Below are positions 25,001 through 37,759 of a stretch of 64,000 nt of DNA, in pieces. A model generated the notes under the pieces. The model was not told the DNA's origin and searched no databases. It saw nothing but the letters and a program-made list of their open reading frames with translations. Made by a program: the position numbers and the translations under genes. Origin of the DNA: Erythrocercus mccallii (Eukaryota; Chordata; Aves; Passeriformes; Dicruridae); contig VZRG01000005.1 of NCBI GenBank assembly GCA_013397435.1, forward strand, positions 1,325,508 to 1,389,507. Reading direction: 5' to 3'. How positions within the stretch are numbered: the stretch's first letter is position 1; each line of letters starts with the position of its first letter.

Positions 25001-28000
25001 GGTTTGACACGATGAGTAATGCCTACCTCTCTGAAAGCAGCCAGGACCACACAACTGAATTGTGTTGCACATAAACTATTGAGAACTGCATTAAAATATT
25101 AATGAACTAACATTTTTCTTAAATTGTTGTATTTGCCAGGATGTGAACTTGCATCTTCTCTCTGCTGCTTACCAAGCTGATATGGCAAAGTTACAACATA
25201 CACTTGCTGATATTACAAAGCTGAAAGGTCTCAGTGGCCTTTCTGATCTCATTACCTGTCCCCCTGCCTGAAGTTTATCCTCTGGGCACAAAACCTATTC
25301 AACAACTCAGGAACTTCCTCTAAACTATGCAGAACACCAATGCTCTGAGCAAGTAGTTAACACAGAAGATTAGAATAACAATTCATTCTTTACTGAAGGA
25401 AGAAAGAATTGTGTTGAAGAGGGAAAGTTCATTTTGGAGATAAGATGTATTTTTTTTTCCAAAACCACTACTCCAAAATTCAGAAGAAGGGTGTTTTCCA
25501 AAAAAAACCTTAATTTTATCCAAAAGAGGCTCAAAGATTTGGTAATATCTAATACTGATATGCAAACTCTAATACCATGTGATTGGTCCTGACTTTTAGA
25601 AATTATTTAGAAAAATGCCAGTGCCTTTGAATGGTCTTAAAGATGCAAGCTTTTAAAATTACCATATACAAGTCTAACCTGGAAGGTGCATAAAATTAGG
25701 GTCTCAGCTCTTCCTTTGTCTTTTCCCTGGAAGAAGCTGTGGGCTCCATTTTTAGAATGAAAAAGAATTCACAACTACAAATGGATTAAAAAAGAAAAAA
25801 AAAAAAGCTGCAGGATCCCTGAGCTTGTGAAAATCAGATCCAGATCCTGGCGCATTAATAATTGAAGTGCCATGCTTACCTCCGTTGGTGTCAACATCAC
25901 CTATGAAAGTCAAACATTAGTAGTCTGGTGCAGGTAACTGAGACAGGGAAGAAAAAGCATTAAGGAGTTGAAGGGCATTCATTACCTTTTTGAAGCCTAG
26001 AGGAATAATGTTGCTGTTCTAGTGAAGGCCAACAAAAGGTGAAGGCTGATCATTCTACACAGTAGAGAGAAGAAGTAGTTAGGTTCTCGAGTTGCAGCAT
26101 CTGATGCCTTCAAAGGAACAATATGGCATTAGACAGCTGGCAAAACACATTGTTCAGAACATCAAAGCAACAAAACATCAGCTGTCAAGGTTTGGACCCT
26201 CAAGGCATCAGCAAAGACAACAAAGCCAGCAGGAATTTGAAAATACTGAATTTAAGCTGCAGCACAGGACACTTTCTGGAGATGATATTTTGCAAATCAG
26301 AGAAGAACAAATGTCATTCCCTTGACACATAAATAGGCCACATGTTCTTTTGGACAGCACACCTGCAGCTGCCCAGAAGTCACATATATAATAAAGACTG
26401 GGTGAAGGAAAGACAGGGAGCTGTTCACAAACAGCAAAATCTCCTGGATCCTTATGAGGCAGGGCAAGGACATGACAAATGCCAGGACTCAGTGGTGTCC
26501 CTTCTGGTGGTGCCAGGGGCAGGATGAGCAGGAAACAGCCTATAAGAGTCAGAGGCACTGGAAGGACTTCTCTGCATTCCACTGCAGGCCTTGGCTGGAC
26601 ATCCAACACAGGACTGTGGCAACCTCACGCTGCTAGTTTTATCCCCACTTGCTGCTCAAATGGAAACTTACTCCACTTGCTGGCAAGTCTTTTGTAGTTT
26701 CATAGACCCAGCTTGGATATCCATGTTGTGTATTTAAATCTGTTAAACTGCATCCGTATTTTCTTGAAAAAAAAGAAAAAAGAGGAGTAATCCAAATAAG
26801 TTTGTTTATAACTTTTCAAGACTGACTGTTCTTCATTCAAGTCAATAATGAGAATTACAGATCTAACTGTTATTATTCTCTTGTTTAATAAAAGCAGCCA
26901 TGCAAGATATACTATTAAACAGTAGACTGCTTAAGGTGCCTGATCTCACAATTGTAATACTATTTTTGAATAACTGGTATGTCTTGTATTTTGTCCTTTA
27001 ACCAATGCTGGCAAACCAGGTCATGTCGTATCCCTTCTGTAGTGCTGATTTTGGTGGGAGGTGAAAGAATTTAAAATCTCATAGGAGAAGGAATCTCTGA
27101 AGATTTGGGAATCAGCATACTGTTTCACCCATTATGTTTTAATCAAACATTTTTCTGGAAAAGATATGTTCTAGGAAATACCCTCATGGTGAAATAACAA
27201 TTAACAAATCTCATTTCTCAGGTTTATGGAGTTGCTTGCCCCTTCTGTAATTCAGAAGGATTAAATCACTCCTGCAAATTAAAAATAGGGCAAGCAACAA
27301 ATTAGAGCAAGGCTTCTGTTTGCCACTTCAATCAGACAAAGAGAGAACAGGCACAATAAGGAAATCACTGTCAAAAATTACAATGAAAATGAAGATATTT
27401 AAAATCTAAGACCCTAATTTTATCTCAAGATTGCATTGATTACAAAGAAGTCTAGACATGCTTTATTGTTATAGTTTACAATATTACCAAAATCTTTTCA
27501 TAGATACATAACCCATATTTGGCTATTTCATTGTGGTTTAGACACAGAAGCTTAAGGGAAAATGGCTAAAAAGAGCAAGGTGTTTTCACCCTCATTATGT
27601 GTCTGTATTTGATTTATTTTAATAAACAAAAATATATAGACATGCACATAGCTTTCTATAGCTATTTATAGCACATTGTCCTTCTATTTTTAATGCAAGA
27701 ATCTTAACCTATTTTAAGCCAAGGGAATCATACATCAATGAGATTCTCCCACAATATCTCTTTCCCTAAAATTTTAGAGATCCTGTTGAATCAGGTTTCA
27801 CTAGATATTCCTGAGACAATAAACTCTGAAGGGCACAAGAGTAAACATGACAAAGCAGAGAGTTGTCATGTCAAAAACATGACAACTCTCCTTTTTGAGG
27901 TTTTGAAGTGTCAAGAATCTTAAGAAAACTCTATAAACCTAGCTTTTCACATAAAGTAACTCATGTTTATTCCACACCTAAAAAAATTAATCCTTTGTGG

Positions 28001-31000
28001 TTTTCTAAAACAAATAAAACTGGGAAATTTTGAGCAGGCTAAGTGCATGCCACTCTGAAATACCTTTGCAGCAAAGGCTGTAATTTTCACATTAGCAAGC
28101 TATAAAAGAAAAGGCATGAGTATTGTTTCTAGAATCAAGATTTATGTCCTTTGTAACACACAGCCCCCAGAAGGTAACAGGAGTCCAAGAAATGCACTCA
28201 AACAGGTCTAGCACTCCATCCAGTGCAGCTCATTGTGTGGAACCATTTGGAAGCAGTAGGGACACCAGAGTGTAAGTGAAAGAAATCTCCATTGTCTTCC
28301 AGAGCATGTAACCATGCTAAGGAGGGCTAATACTTCAGCTTCCCATCTCTGTAAACTTAGGAAATAATGAAGTTTATATCAATTCAAGATACACTTTACA
28401 TGAATTCTTTCCTTTTGCAAAACAAGAGTCACGGACCACATAACATTTAAAAAGGACGCAAAGCAGCAGGCGATTTTAGAACCACACTGAGCAATGTTAT
28501 TTAGCAAAAAACTAGCCTGTGGGTTCTGCAAATGAAATTACTCCCAACGCTCAATTCCATGGAAAATGTAGAATTCTGTGTACAAACAATGTACACCAAG
28601 CAGCATGAAACTGCATTTGAGGACAGAAAAAAGCTTCTCTGAGCCAGCTTCAAACCTGATTTGACCTTCGACAATTTCACTGCAATGAGCACAATTTCTT
28701 TTCTTTGTGTGAACACCTGTTATGGATAAAGAAGTCTGAGGTAAAATGAAATTGCTGCATGCAGGGATTATAACAGTTGATGTCATGGCTGGGATGCAAA
28801 GACTAGGAACAGACAAGAAGCAAACAGCTGTCACCATCCCACACCCAGAACAAAGGGTTTTTAATGGTAGCATGTTTAGGTAATGTAAATACTGCATGAA
28901 GATTAGAGAGCTGGTTTCAGTTAAGTGACTTACTACTTTTCAGTCTTCCAGGAGAAATGGAGCAGCAATATGGAAAGGCATAACTTCAGCATAGTATTAA
29001 TTATGTGAAACCAGAAGGCACTTTTTGCCTATGCCTGCTCTCTCATGCTAGCACAGGCAGAAGTTAAGTATTTCAGTGGCTCCTTTCTTTTGTGAATATA
29101 CGCTTTGTTAAAAAGCACAGCTATATCAAACACTGTGACTGTGATAACTAAAAGTGGTTCTGATATCCAAGTCCCCATGCAGAAAGGGAAGTGATCACTT
29201 ACTTCCAGTGGACACATGTTCAACTGTGATTCCAGTCTGTCCTGCTGCATCTGGTTTTCACACAGCTTTCACAACACTGAGTGATATCCCTGGTGCAAAT
29301 AGGCAGCATATGCAACAAGCTGACCTTATAAAATCAAGCTTAAGACCAGGAAAGAAATGACTGGAAGCTGGACACTGTACAGTGCATATCAGTAATATTT
29401 GCAAATCTTCTTTTTTTCTTTTGGTTGTTATTTCTCCAGCAGCCTTTTTTTAGCAAAGAAAGCATCTTTGCTTTGGTGACAAAGCATCTTTTCTGAGATC
29501 AAAGGAGATAAACAAGAAATAAAAGCACCTCTCAGGCCCAGAATTATGCTAAGCAGCTCACTCCTCTTAGCATTCTAAGCTCTTACATAACTTTAAAGGT
29601 CCCCTTTGTTAGATTAAAGAAAACAGCCTTGCATGCAGCCAATATAGGGGACGGGAAGGTCAAAGCAACACCAATGTATTGCTGAAAGTTAACTACTATA
29701 CTCCTGAGAGGTCAAGGATCTGAACTCCCATCTCCTGCATCCCTGCACATGGAACACATTTCACACTTTGAGCTTGGGAATGAGCCAGTGAATTTAAATT
29801 ACCACAGGGCAAAAAAGAAGTGGAAGTTCCAGCCCCTTACTAGGAGAAAAGCCAAATTCTTGTTGCTGAAACACTATAATCCCTCTTCCTGCTTCTCAAG
29901 GACTCAGAAGACCACTTCCTCCAAAGAAAACACCGTGAAGAGTGCCAGATGATTCTGCTGATGGAGCTAAGGCAAACCTAGGACAGATTTACCTGAGGAG
30001 GGCACCAATACAAGATGTGGTACTTAATGAGTATAACACAACTTTATTCCTGAACTCTACCCTTCTGACATGGATTCCTTTGGAGACCTTCCGTAATATG
30101 ACGATTATATAAATAAAAAAGAAACTGGAGTTTCTAGGTAGAAATGGCAGTATGTAAACATGATAAAATAGAAAAAAAAAAGTTGAATAAAAGGTTGTTT
30201 TCACTGTTTTCAGCTACATTTTCAATTTGGCAAAGACACAGCTGAAGGGCTGAACTAGAGCCTGTGCACTGCTATTTCTTTCGCCACCAAGTGCTTTTGG
30301 AGCATTATTAGATATTAGGATTGTGTGAATTGGTCTCCTGAAAACAGCAATTCACACAGTGGTTTTGAAAAATTTTAGTGAGAAAAATAGATAAAAACTT
30401 AGCTGAAAACCAACCATTGCAACTTGAAGGAAGTGTTTTAAAATTCTGGATCTTTCAGTTATGTAGACTCCTTCATGGGATGTGCTGGTATTGGGCTGCT
30501 CAGGCAGGAAAGAGGAATCATTATTCCCAATACTATTTTTTTAATTTAATCATTTAGAACTTATTTCCTCCTGAGACATCATCCATTCAAACTTTAATCG
30601 CATTCTTTGCCAAGACAACTTTTCTGTTGGTGTCTCTCTGGATTGCACAGGTAAAGAAATGCCAACTGTGACTGCTCACTCAACCAGTTGTACTAAAAAT
30701 AGTAGAGATGACAACACTGCACAGTCTTCTCTACTTGACAAAATGGAAGAATACAAAGACTGACTCTAGGAGCGCATCAGAAGGAATGGAGCCAAATGAG
30801 TCATAAAATACAAGGCTTGTCAACAGTGAAATGGAAAGAAAGTAAAATGAACTTCCACATTGTTTTAGAAAAGACCCTGGTAATATTTTACAAATAAACT
30901 GAACTATAGGGAATATCTGACAATTATGTAAACCGAGATGTATGAACACACATACTATTAAGAATTAAATAAAGAAATAAAGAGAAAATGCATCACTTTA

Positions 31001-34000
31001 ACATTTTCTTTCAGTCCTACTTACATAAAGCAGTACAGAGAAGTATATAACACATTTAGAAAGATGTCATTAAATTATATACTTCACAACCAACTATAAT
31101 ACATTAAATCCTGTTGCAATCCCTGCTGAATGATAACTGTCCTCAAACATTTAATGCCAAGAGAAACTTAAAACCAAAATATGTAATTTTACATCCTCTG
31201 TGCTGCATCCTGCACATAAGCAACCCATTTTGAAAGGTTTGTCTAGATACACTTCTGGTATCAGTGTAGCAGTTCAGACACAGAAAAACCAGCACAACCA
31301 CTGAAACAGATTCTCTTATCACTGGTATTTAAAAGTGTTAAACCACTAGATTAGACCAGCACATTGTCTTTTAAAATAGAGCTACATATATTGACACGGA
31401 TAATTCTTCTTAATCATGTAGCTATTTGATTTCACTTCAAAGGTCAATCCCTATAGTTTAGAACTTCACAATAAGTAGTATAGCTCCCTAATATATAAAT
31501 TGACTTACTGTAACAAATTAGCTATCTCAGATTATTTTCACTTTTACAAGATGACTCCTTCAGGCCCTTTGCTTTTTATTACGGTGCTTGGCCATCATTA
31601 GACAACACTGCTACTATTTTTGACATCTCTCTGTAAATGCATGAATATACTCTTTAATCCTAGCCTCTTGTAACTCAGTTCATTTACAGGGTCAGAGTGA
31701 CAATAAGGGCTTTTGTTCCATTCTGGATGCCTTGGTTTCTTTACAGATGTCAAACAAATTCCTGAGTATTCTTAATACTAGAATGGATGTAGTAACTGTG
31801 ACATTAGAGTTTTCAAGAAAACCCTCTCTTAACAGCAAACAGGACTTTTTGCTTGACAATCCCAGCCCTGAGTATCTTCCACACTTTATTGCTGTCATTT
31901 TCTCAGAGGCTAATTTTAAGAACTAATGACAGAAACATCCCAAAGAGTACTCTCTTTTCCTATCCAAAGCATACATGAGTTTGTTGGAAGAAATACCCAA
32001 ATGTCTGACCCAGTCCAGAATCGTTAGGAAAAACCCATATTTATCATTTTGTTACTCTAAGGCTTTTTTCAGTGTTCTAATTCTCACAACAATAAAAAAT
32101 AGACACTAATTAGTTTTATGATTAGGCAAGCTATCAAATATGGAGAGAGTTAATTAGTATGTCTCCCTTACCAGTCCAAGAAAAAAATCTATTCAATAAA
32201 TATGTTGCTGCAAAATGATAAATAACAGAACTCCATTCAGGGAGTTTCCAGATTCTAGTCACCACTAAAAGGAATAGGGAACTTTTGGTATGTTGAGGCA
32301 TTATAAACCTAATCTTCCCCAGCTGTTGGGAACTATGCATGAGACTTTTCAAAGGTTTGCAATTCAGAGTTGAGTTTGTCTGTTTGGGAACTATCTGGTA
32401 TTTGTGTGCTGCACTGTCTAAGGACAGCATAACTACTAATGCCTCTTTCACAGCCTCCTCTTCTCTGAGTCCTGCTCCAGAGTGCAATATACAACTTCTT
32501 GGAGTAAAGAATGTGCTGAAGCTTTCACTTGATATCTTGTTTACAATGTCAACACTTCTTCTTTCTTCTCTTTTGTTTAAAGGCTAGAAGCATATGGCCC
32601 TTAGTGGCCTTGAAACCCCAAAGGATAATTTTAACAGACATTGTGTATGATAGAGACTCTAAAAGTTAACCTAGTTTGACAGCAGTCCCACCTGAAGCAG
32701 TTTAATTTATAAAAAATATATAGAAAAGGACAGATTTTCCATCTGATCCATGCTGCTATAAACAACAGAGAAAAATAGGATAGACACATAGAGTGACAAC
32801 ATAGGAAAACAAGCCTATAAGACTCCTGTACTAGTCTCTAATGAGCTCTTTCTCCCTCACCCTGAAGAAAAGTCTAACAGAAAAACAAGCAAATATTAAA
32901 TAAAAGGGTTACCTTTTTTCAAAATATAGTTTTTACAAGACTTGACACAATCTCTCTAACAGTGGGCTAACAGTCAACATAAGATGCATCTGAAAGTCTG
33001 TGTCCAGTTTCTTGTGTGTCTCACTATCACTATATCCAGGATCATCAATACTAACACAGAATCTAATTAGCTGTCTCAGAAGATAGAGGCCAGTAAATAT
33101 CAGAATGGACATGGAGGATGAACAATTATCCAAATCAAGATGCATCTTGCTCAGGCACCAAGGGTTAAGCTGGTCCCCAGGAATGAAGCCAAAATATCCT
33201 CCCAAACTAGATTGGAAGGAAAGGCTTGGAAGATTTTGGTGTCTATCAGTAACATGATAGATTGTTTATTTTGCAGGACCTTCTAGACTTCTTTAAAGGA
33301 CAAATTCTCCTGGTACTTTAGAGTCTGAACACACTGGTATTGCCCCAATCTCTTCTGCTTTTTTTCCTGTCATGCAGTGTGCTTTTGTGTTTCTGCCTTT
33401 TGAATTATGGTCTTTTGTTATTATGAGTTTGGGGGAAGTTCTGTGGCTCCCGGGATATACACAGAGTAGCATTTCTGTTGAATTACCTGTTTGAAACATT
33501 TATCACAGGGCTGCCTGCTACTGTAAAGGACTATATTTTATGGCTGAGGTGATTTCTTCAAGATTCTTCTTCCTTCGAGGTGGTCTTTACAGATTATGCA
33601 TTAGACAACTTAATGTGCAGCTCAAAGGGAGCATGCTCCAAACCCACCGTGCTCAGTCAGCAAAAAGAAAGCTAGACACTCTCCAGAGCCATCAATATAA
33701 CGTAAACTCAATATTGCTGTTAAAATAAATAGCAAAAGCAGAGATTTCTCGGTCTGACTGCAGCTGCTGCTGCTTCCACCATTTCCTTTCTTACCCCAGG
33801 GCATCAAACTTTGCACTGCAGATATTTCCACAATACATTCTCCGGCCCAGCCATCTGGTGTGTTAACACCACGCTCAAAACAACATGTGGTCTCCATCTA
33901 CCTTTTTCTTTAGGTGATTGTAACCCTTTGGCTGCAGATATTAATCCCTTCCCTCCTGAAATTTGCCATCTTATTTTAGACTTTTTTTCACCTTAAGCTG

Positions 34001-37000
34001 TCATTGTCACACACGCAATTCCAGAGCCAGTAGTAATGAGCAGTGCTGAGGGCAAACAGCATCATCTATGTGCTACCGAGATCCTTCCCTCAACCTGTTT
34101 AGAAATTACAAGGAGAAATGCTGTCCCCATATGAATCAAGAAAATTAATTACTACTAAATCTAACAGAGTCAGATTTTTCAGCCTTGGTTACTGAAGCTC
34201 CAAGTAAAGCACTTTATACTGAAAGCTTTCCCTGTGGATGCCACCAGAGGACCTGAATCAATTAGCAAGGTATTTGTAGGAAAATATGAAGGCAAAAGCA
34301 GATCCACATTCATACACACCCTCCTTCATCCATTCTCCTTCTCCAAACCATCAATATACCTGACCCACTTTTTAACTCCCTGTTGTTGCAGATGTTGCTG
34401 ATGCAAAGCCTGCTTCAGCTTATTGGGAAGATACATTCGTCAGAGAAATAATGCAGTGCAGCAGTGTCTTCTTTTGTCAGAAGCAGCTGGAATTATTGCT
34501 TACTTGGTGTCACCCCAAGGCATTCATAATTAGGAGCAGAAGATGTGTGTGCCAAGATAAGCTGTAAAAGACACATTTTATGCCAAAAGCAAGTTGGGAA
34601 TGTCTTTGTAAGTATGGCAAATGGTATCATTTTTACCTTAATGAAGGCAGTTTTCTTGGATTTCATTTTTGCCATTTGCATAGAAGAATTTGATCTGCTG
34701 CAATAAAGATTCATGTAGCATGCATCTATGATGGCGAAGTACCAAAATCCATTCTTTCAGTCTGCAACAAATTCATAATTCTGTGATAAAGAAAAAAAAC
34801 CTCCACAACTGCTCACATTTCTGAGTATTTAGATATGAATCTAAGGATTTAATTTGACAATGAAAAAGCATTATTTCACATGATTTTCAATTAATTCAAA
34901 ATTAATTTCAGCATGAATGTGTTAGTTTCAACCGCCCTCAAAAAGTTAAAACAAAATCCCATGACGTCCCAACATACCTGATAGTTGGCAATACCAAAGG
35001 ACGTGTGTTTCCACTAAGATAGAATGTGGATGGAAATGGCAGAAGCATGGGTACAGGTTTCTTTTGCCATGTTTCCTACTGCAGTAGTAACTGCTGGCAG
35101 AGTAGCAATCAGCAAGGAGACTATAAGATTTTAAACCTATGCAGCTCTTTTCTTAACAGCCAACTTAGCCTTAACTGCACACACACAGTTCTATCAGCCT
35201 CACCAAATGGGTGATAAGCTGTTATCCCTTGTCACACTGCCTTGCTTGGCCATGATCTGAGTAGAGATATCTGTGACAAAAGGCTGCATCCAGCTCAGGT
35301 TCACCACCAGGACTGTGCTGTGTGGTTTCCCAGTGGGACACTTTCTTGTCCTCTTCTCTCCTGGGGACAGGCTAAATAAACCAATCCATCAGTATCTGAA
35401 CAAGCCTGTCAGGTACCTCCCCACTGTCAGAAGGAATTGTTGCTACTTATTACTAAACAAGTCTTGCCAGACCTTTATGCAGGACTATCCCCATGCATCT
35501 GACAACACCAACCATTCCTGTGAGTAACTCAGCTGGGAATAATTGTGTTACAAAAGTCTTCTGTGTGACATATTGCAAATTATTGACTACCAGCCTTTTT
35601 GGTCCAAGACTCTACTCCAGCGACCCCTTTTGCACCAGTCATAGCCAGGAGCTTTTTGGCATGATGGCTTGGTGGAGGGCTCTGCAGAACTCTGGGTGAG
35701 CATCTCTGCATCATCTGCATGTGTGAGTGCAGACCAGTGATAGCCCAGAGGTCCAAGTGTTGAGTTTCATTACGTAATACACAAACATCCCCCATGACCT
35801 CATGTGCCTCTGTACAGCACTAAGATAAATCCCTCTGCCAAGATCAAGTTGCAGGGGCCAGAGACAATCGCACACTACCTGATGCCATAATAAGCTCTTT
35901 TCTCATACCTCTTCCTGGATAAATAAAACCTAACCTCCAAATGATAAAATATTAAAAAAATTCAAAAATAAAACGAACAAAAAAGACCCCTCTATATATT
36001 TCAAATATACTATCAACTTCATTCTTTATCAGAAAGCCTTTCAACCAGAGTTTTCCAGTAAAAAAATATGACCTGGGATTCCTAAATTACTTTAAATTTT
36101 AACCCAACTGAGTGGATGACCATTATTCTTCTAAAAGCAGAAAAATAAATTAACAGTCACAACACAGAGGAAGAGAACATTGATACATTTTGACACTTAT
36201 GACTTGCAGATCAGAGACCTATGGAAACAGTACTGTCCTGTCAAGATTAAAAAAAAATGAATGGGATGAAAATCAGCTACAGAATTCTAATTAGGCCTAT
36301 GTTTCTCTGTCCATCCCTGGCATACCACATGTTGAACTCTGCTTCTTCCCTCTGCAACTGCAAGTCAAAGAGTGAAAAGTCTGACATTTGTTGCTGGGCT
36401 GCACTGACCATTAAACAAAAAATGAAGTGACAGAACATGTCTTTGTTGTGTCACCCTTTAACTGAGATGAAACCCATGCATTTTTAGGGATGAAAGGGAA
36501 AGCATGTACCAAAGCACAGGATTATGACTACATGATCAGAACTGTATAGGACAGAGTACCTCAAGACAAAAGCCTGAAAGGACTTGGCTCAGACCAGTGA
36601 TTTGCAAATGCAGAGTTTCCATGGGAATAAACTATTTTGGTCCAAAAAGAAGCTACTTGGAATTCAAAGTGGGGCAACCCATCGAAGGCAAAAGGACCAT
36701 GTGGTCATAGTTTTTTCTCCCTTAAAGGAACAAATGTTTTCCAAACTTACACCATTTACACATGCAAAGTCACAAAATATATAACATTTCAAAGACAATG
36801 GACTTTGTAAGTGGACTAAGTATTCCCACTTTTACACAGTTTCATTACTATTGCTGGAAATTGTTAGGCATTAATAGCAAAGGTTATTTTCCTTGTTGGT
36901 CAACCTTGTTGTTAATCAGGCTCATTATGGCACTTGTCATCACAGTGATCACCATTACAACATATTGCAGTGGAACATGAAACACTCAAGAAGTTCAATC

Positions 37001-37049
37001 ATAAAAACTAAGTACTGCAATATATACACAGAAGAAAGTTTTTACTTTT
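22071..37049. other. Intergenic DNA upstream of GADL1, no gene found
   Basis: These 15 kb are AT-rich and CpG-poor. Open frames are all short (the largest about 138 codons), lack recognisable domains and overlap each other on both strands. The part at about 26040-26700 is more GC-rich and may be an old repeat or a transcribed segment, but I recognise nothing in it. The only distinct structure is the perfect hairpin at 27858-27890, annotated separately. A CTCF-like core (CCACCAGAGGACC) is at 34241-34253. Confidence 0.8.
27858..27890. repeat. Perfect inverted repeat, 14-bp arms, 5-nt loop
   Basis: The left arm GAGAGTTGTCATGT (27858-27871) and right arm ACATGACAACTCTC (27877-27890) are exact reverse complements, separated by CAAAA. 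An additional half-site ACATGACA lies just upstream at 27845-27852. The stem would be stable in RNA or in extruded DNA, but it is too short for a normal pre-miRNA. It is followed by CTTTTTG rather than a clean T-run. The origin is unknown; it may be a template-switch mutation. Confidence 0.9.
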
Positions 37050-37256
37050 GAAGCTGGCCTGGCACTGGAACATTGCCCAGAGAAGCTGTGGATGCCCCAT
37101 CCCTGGAAATGTTCAAGGCCAGGTTGCATGGGACATTGAGCAAAGTGGATGGGGCATTGAGTGGGCAGTGTCCCCGCTGATAGCAAGGGGTTAAAGCAAG
37201 ATGATCTTTAAGGTCCTTTCCAACCCAAGTCATTTGATGATTCTGTGATTCTATGA
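37050..37256 (+). mobile_element. CR1 LINE 3' end fragment
   Basis: This is about 200 bases of CR1 3' sequence in the plus direction. It includes GGCACTGGAACATTGCCCAG, GATGCCCCATCCCTGGAAAT and GATGATCTTTAAGGTCCTTT, then CCAACCCAAG, ending in the tail GATGATTCTGTGATTCTATGA. It is a heavily 5'-truncated, diverged copy with no coding potential. Confidence 0.93.
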
Positions 37257-37737
37257 AATAAGCAGGGTTGTGTACTACCCTGAGCTCTGGACTGTGATCA
37301 TCAATGCCATTTAGGTGTTAGCATGCTCCCAGCCCAGTTCTCACCCACCCAGACTCCCACTCTCCCATGTTGGGCTCCATTTTGGGATGGAACAGTATTG
37401 GCATGTTCTTACTAAGCCATTTGGGCTCAGTCATCATGTTCAAAGATGGAAAGAGAATTTAGCTATGTGAAAATGAGCTAAGCTACAGTACCTGGCCCCA
37501 GCTTTGTCTAGCTTTAGAGACACTGCCCCTACACAATGTTCACAGTACTGTGCAGCAGAGGCCCATCTTAAGGCCAAATTGCTGAACTAATTGCCACCTG
37601 GAAAGCCCTTTACATTTGTTGGTGTTGAATCCAATGACAGTCAGAAAGGGAAGCTGACCTCAGATGCATCTTAGGCTTTGCAGTACACTTACAGGTGTGC
37701 TCATCTACCAGATGAAGGGCTTTGATCTCACTCTGAG

Positions 37738-37759
37738 CTCACTGAGTCTCCTCAGTGAG
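37738..37759. repeat. Perfect inverted repeat, 9-bp arms, 4-nt loop
   Basis: CTCACTGAG (37738-37746) and CTCAGTGAG (37751-37759) are exact reverse complements around TCTC. It is short, so it could be a chance occurrence, and no function is assigned. Confidence 0.8.

Noticed and set aside
26208..26609. 133-codon minus-strand frame in slightly GC-rich sequence
   Set aside because: No domain, no splice context, and several overlapping plus-strand frames of similar size; treated as chance.
28538..28897. 119-codon minus-strand frame
   Set aside because: Cysteine- and serine-rich random-looking translation with no recognised motif or promoter context.
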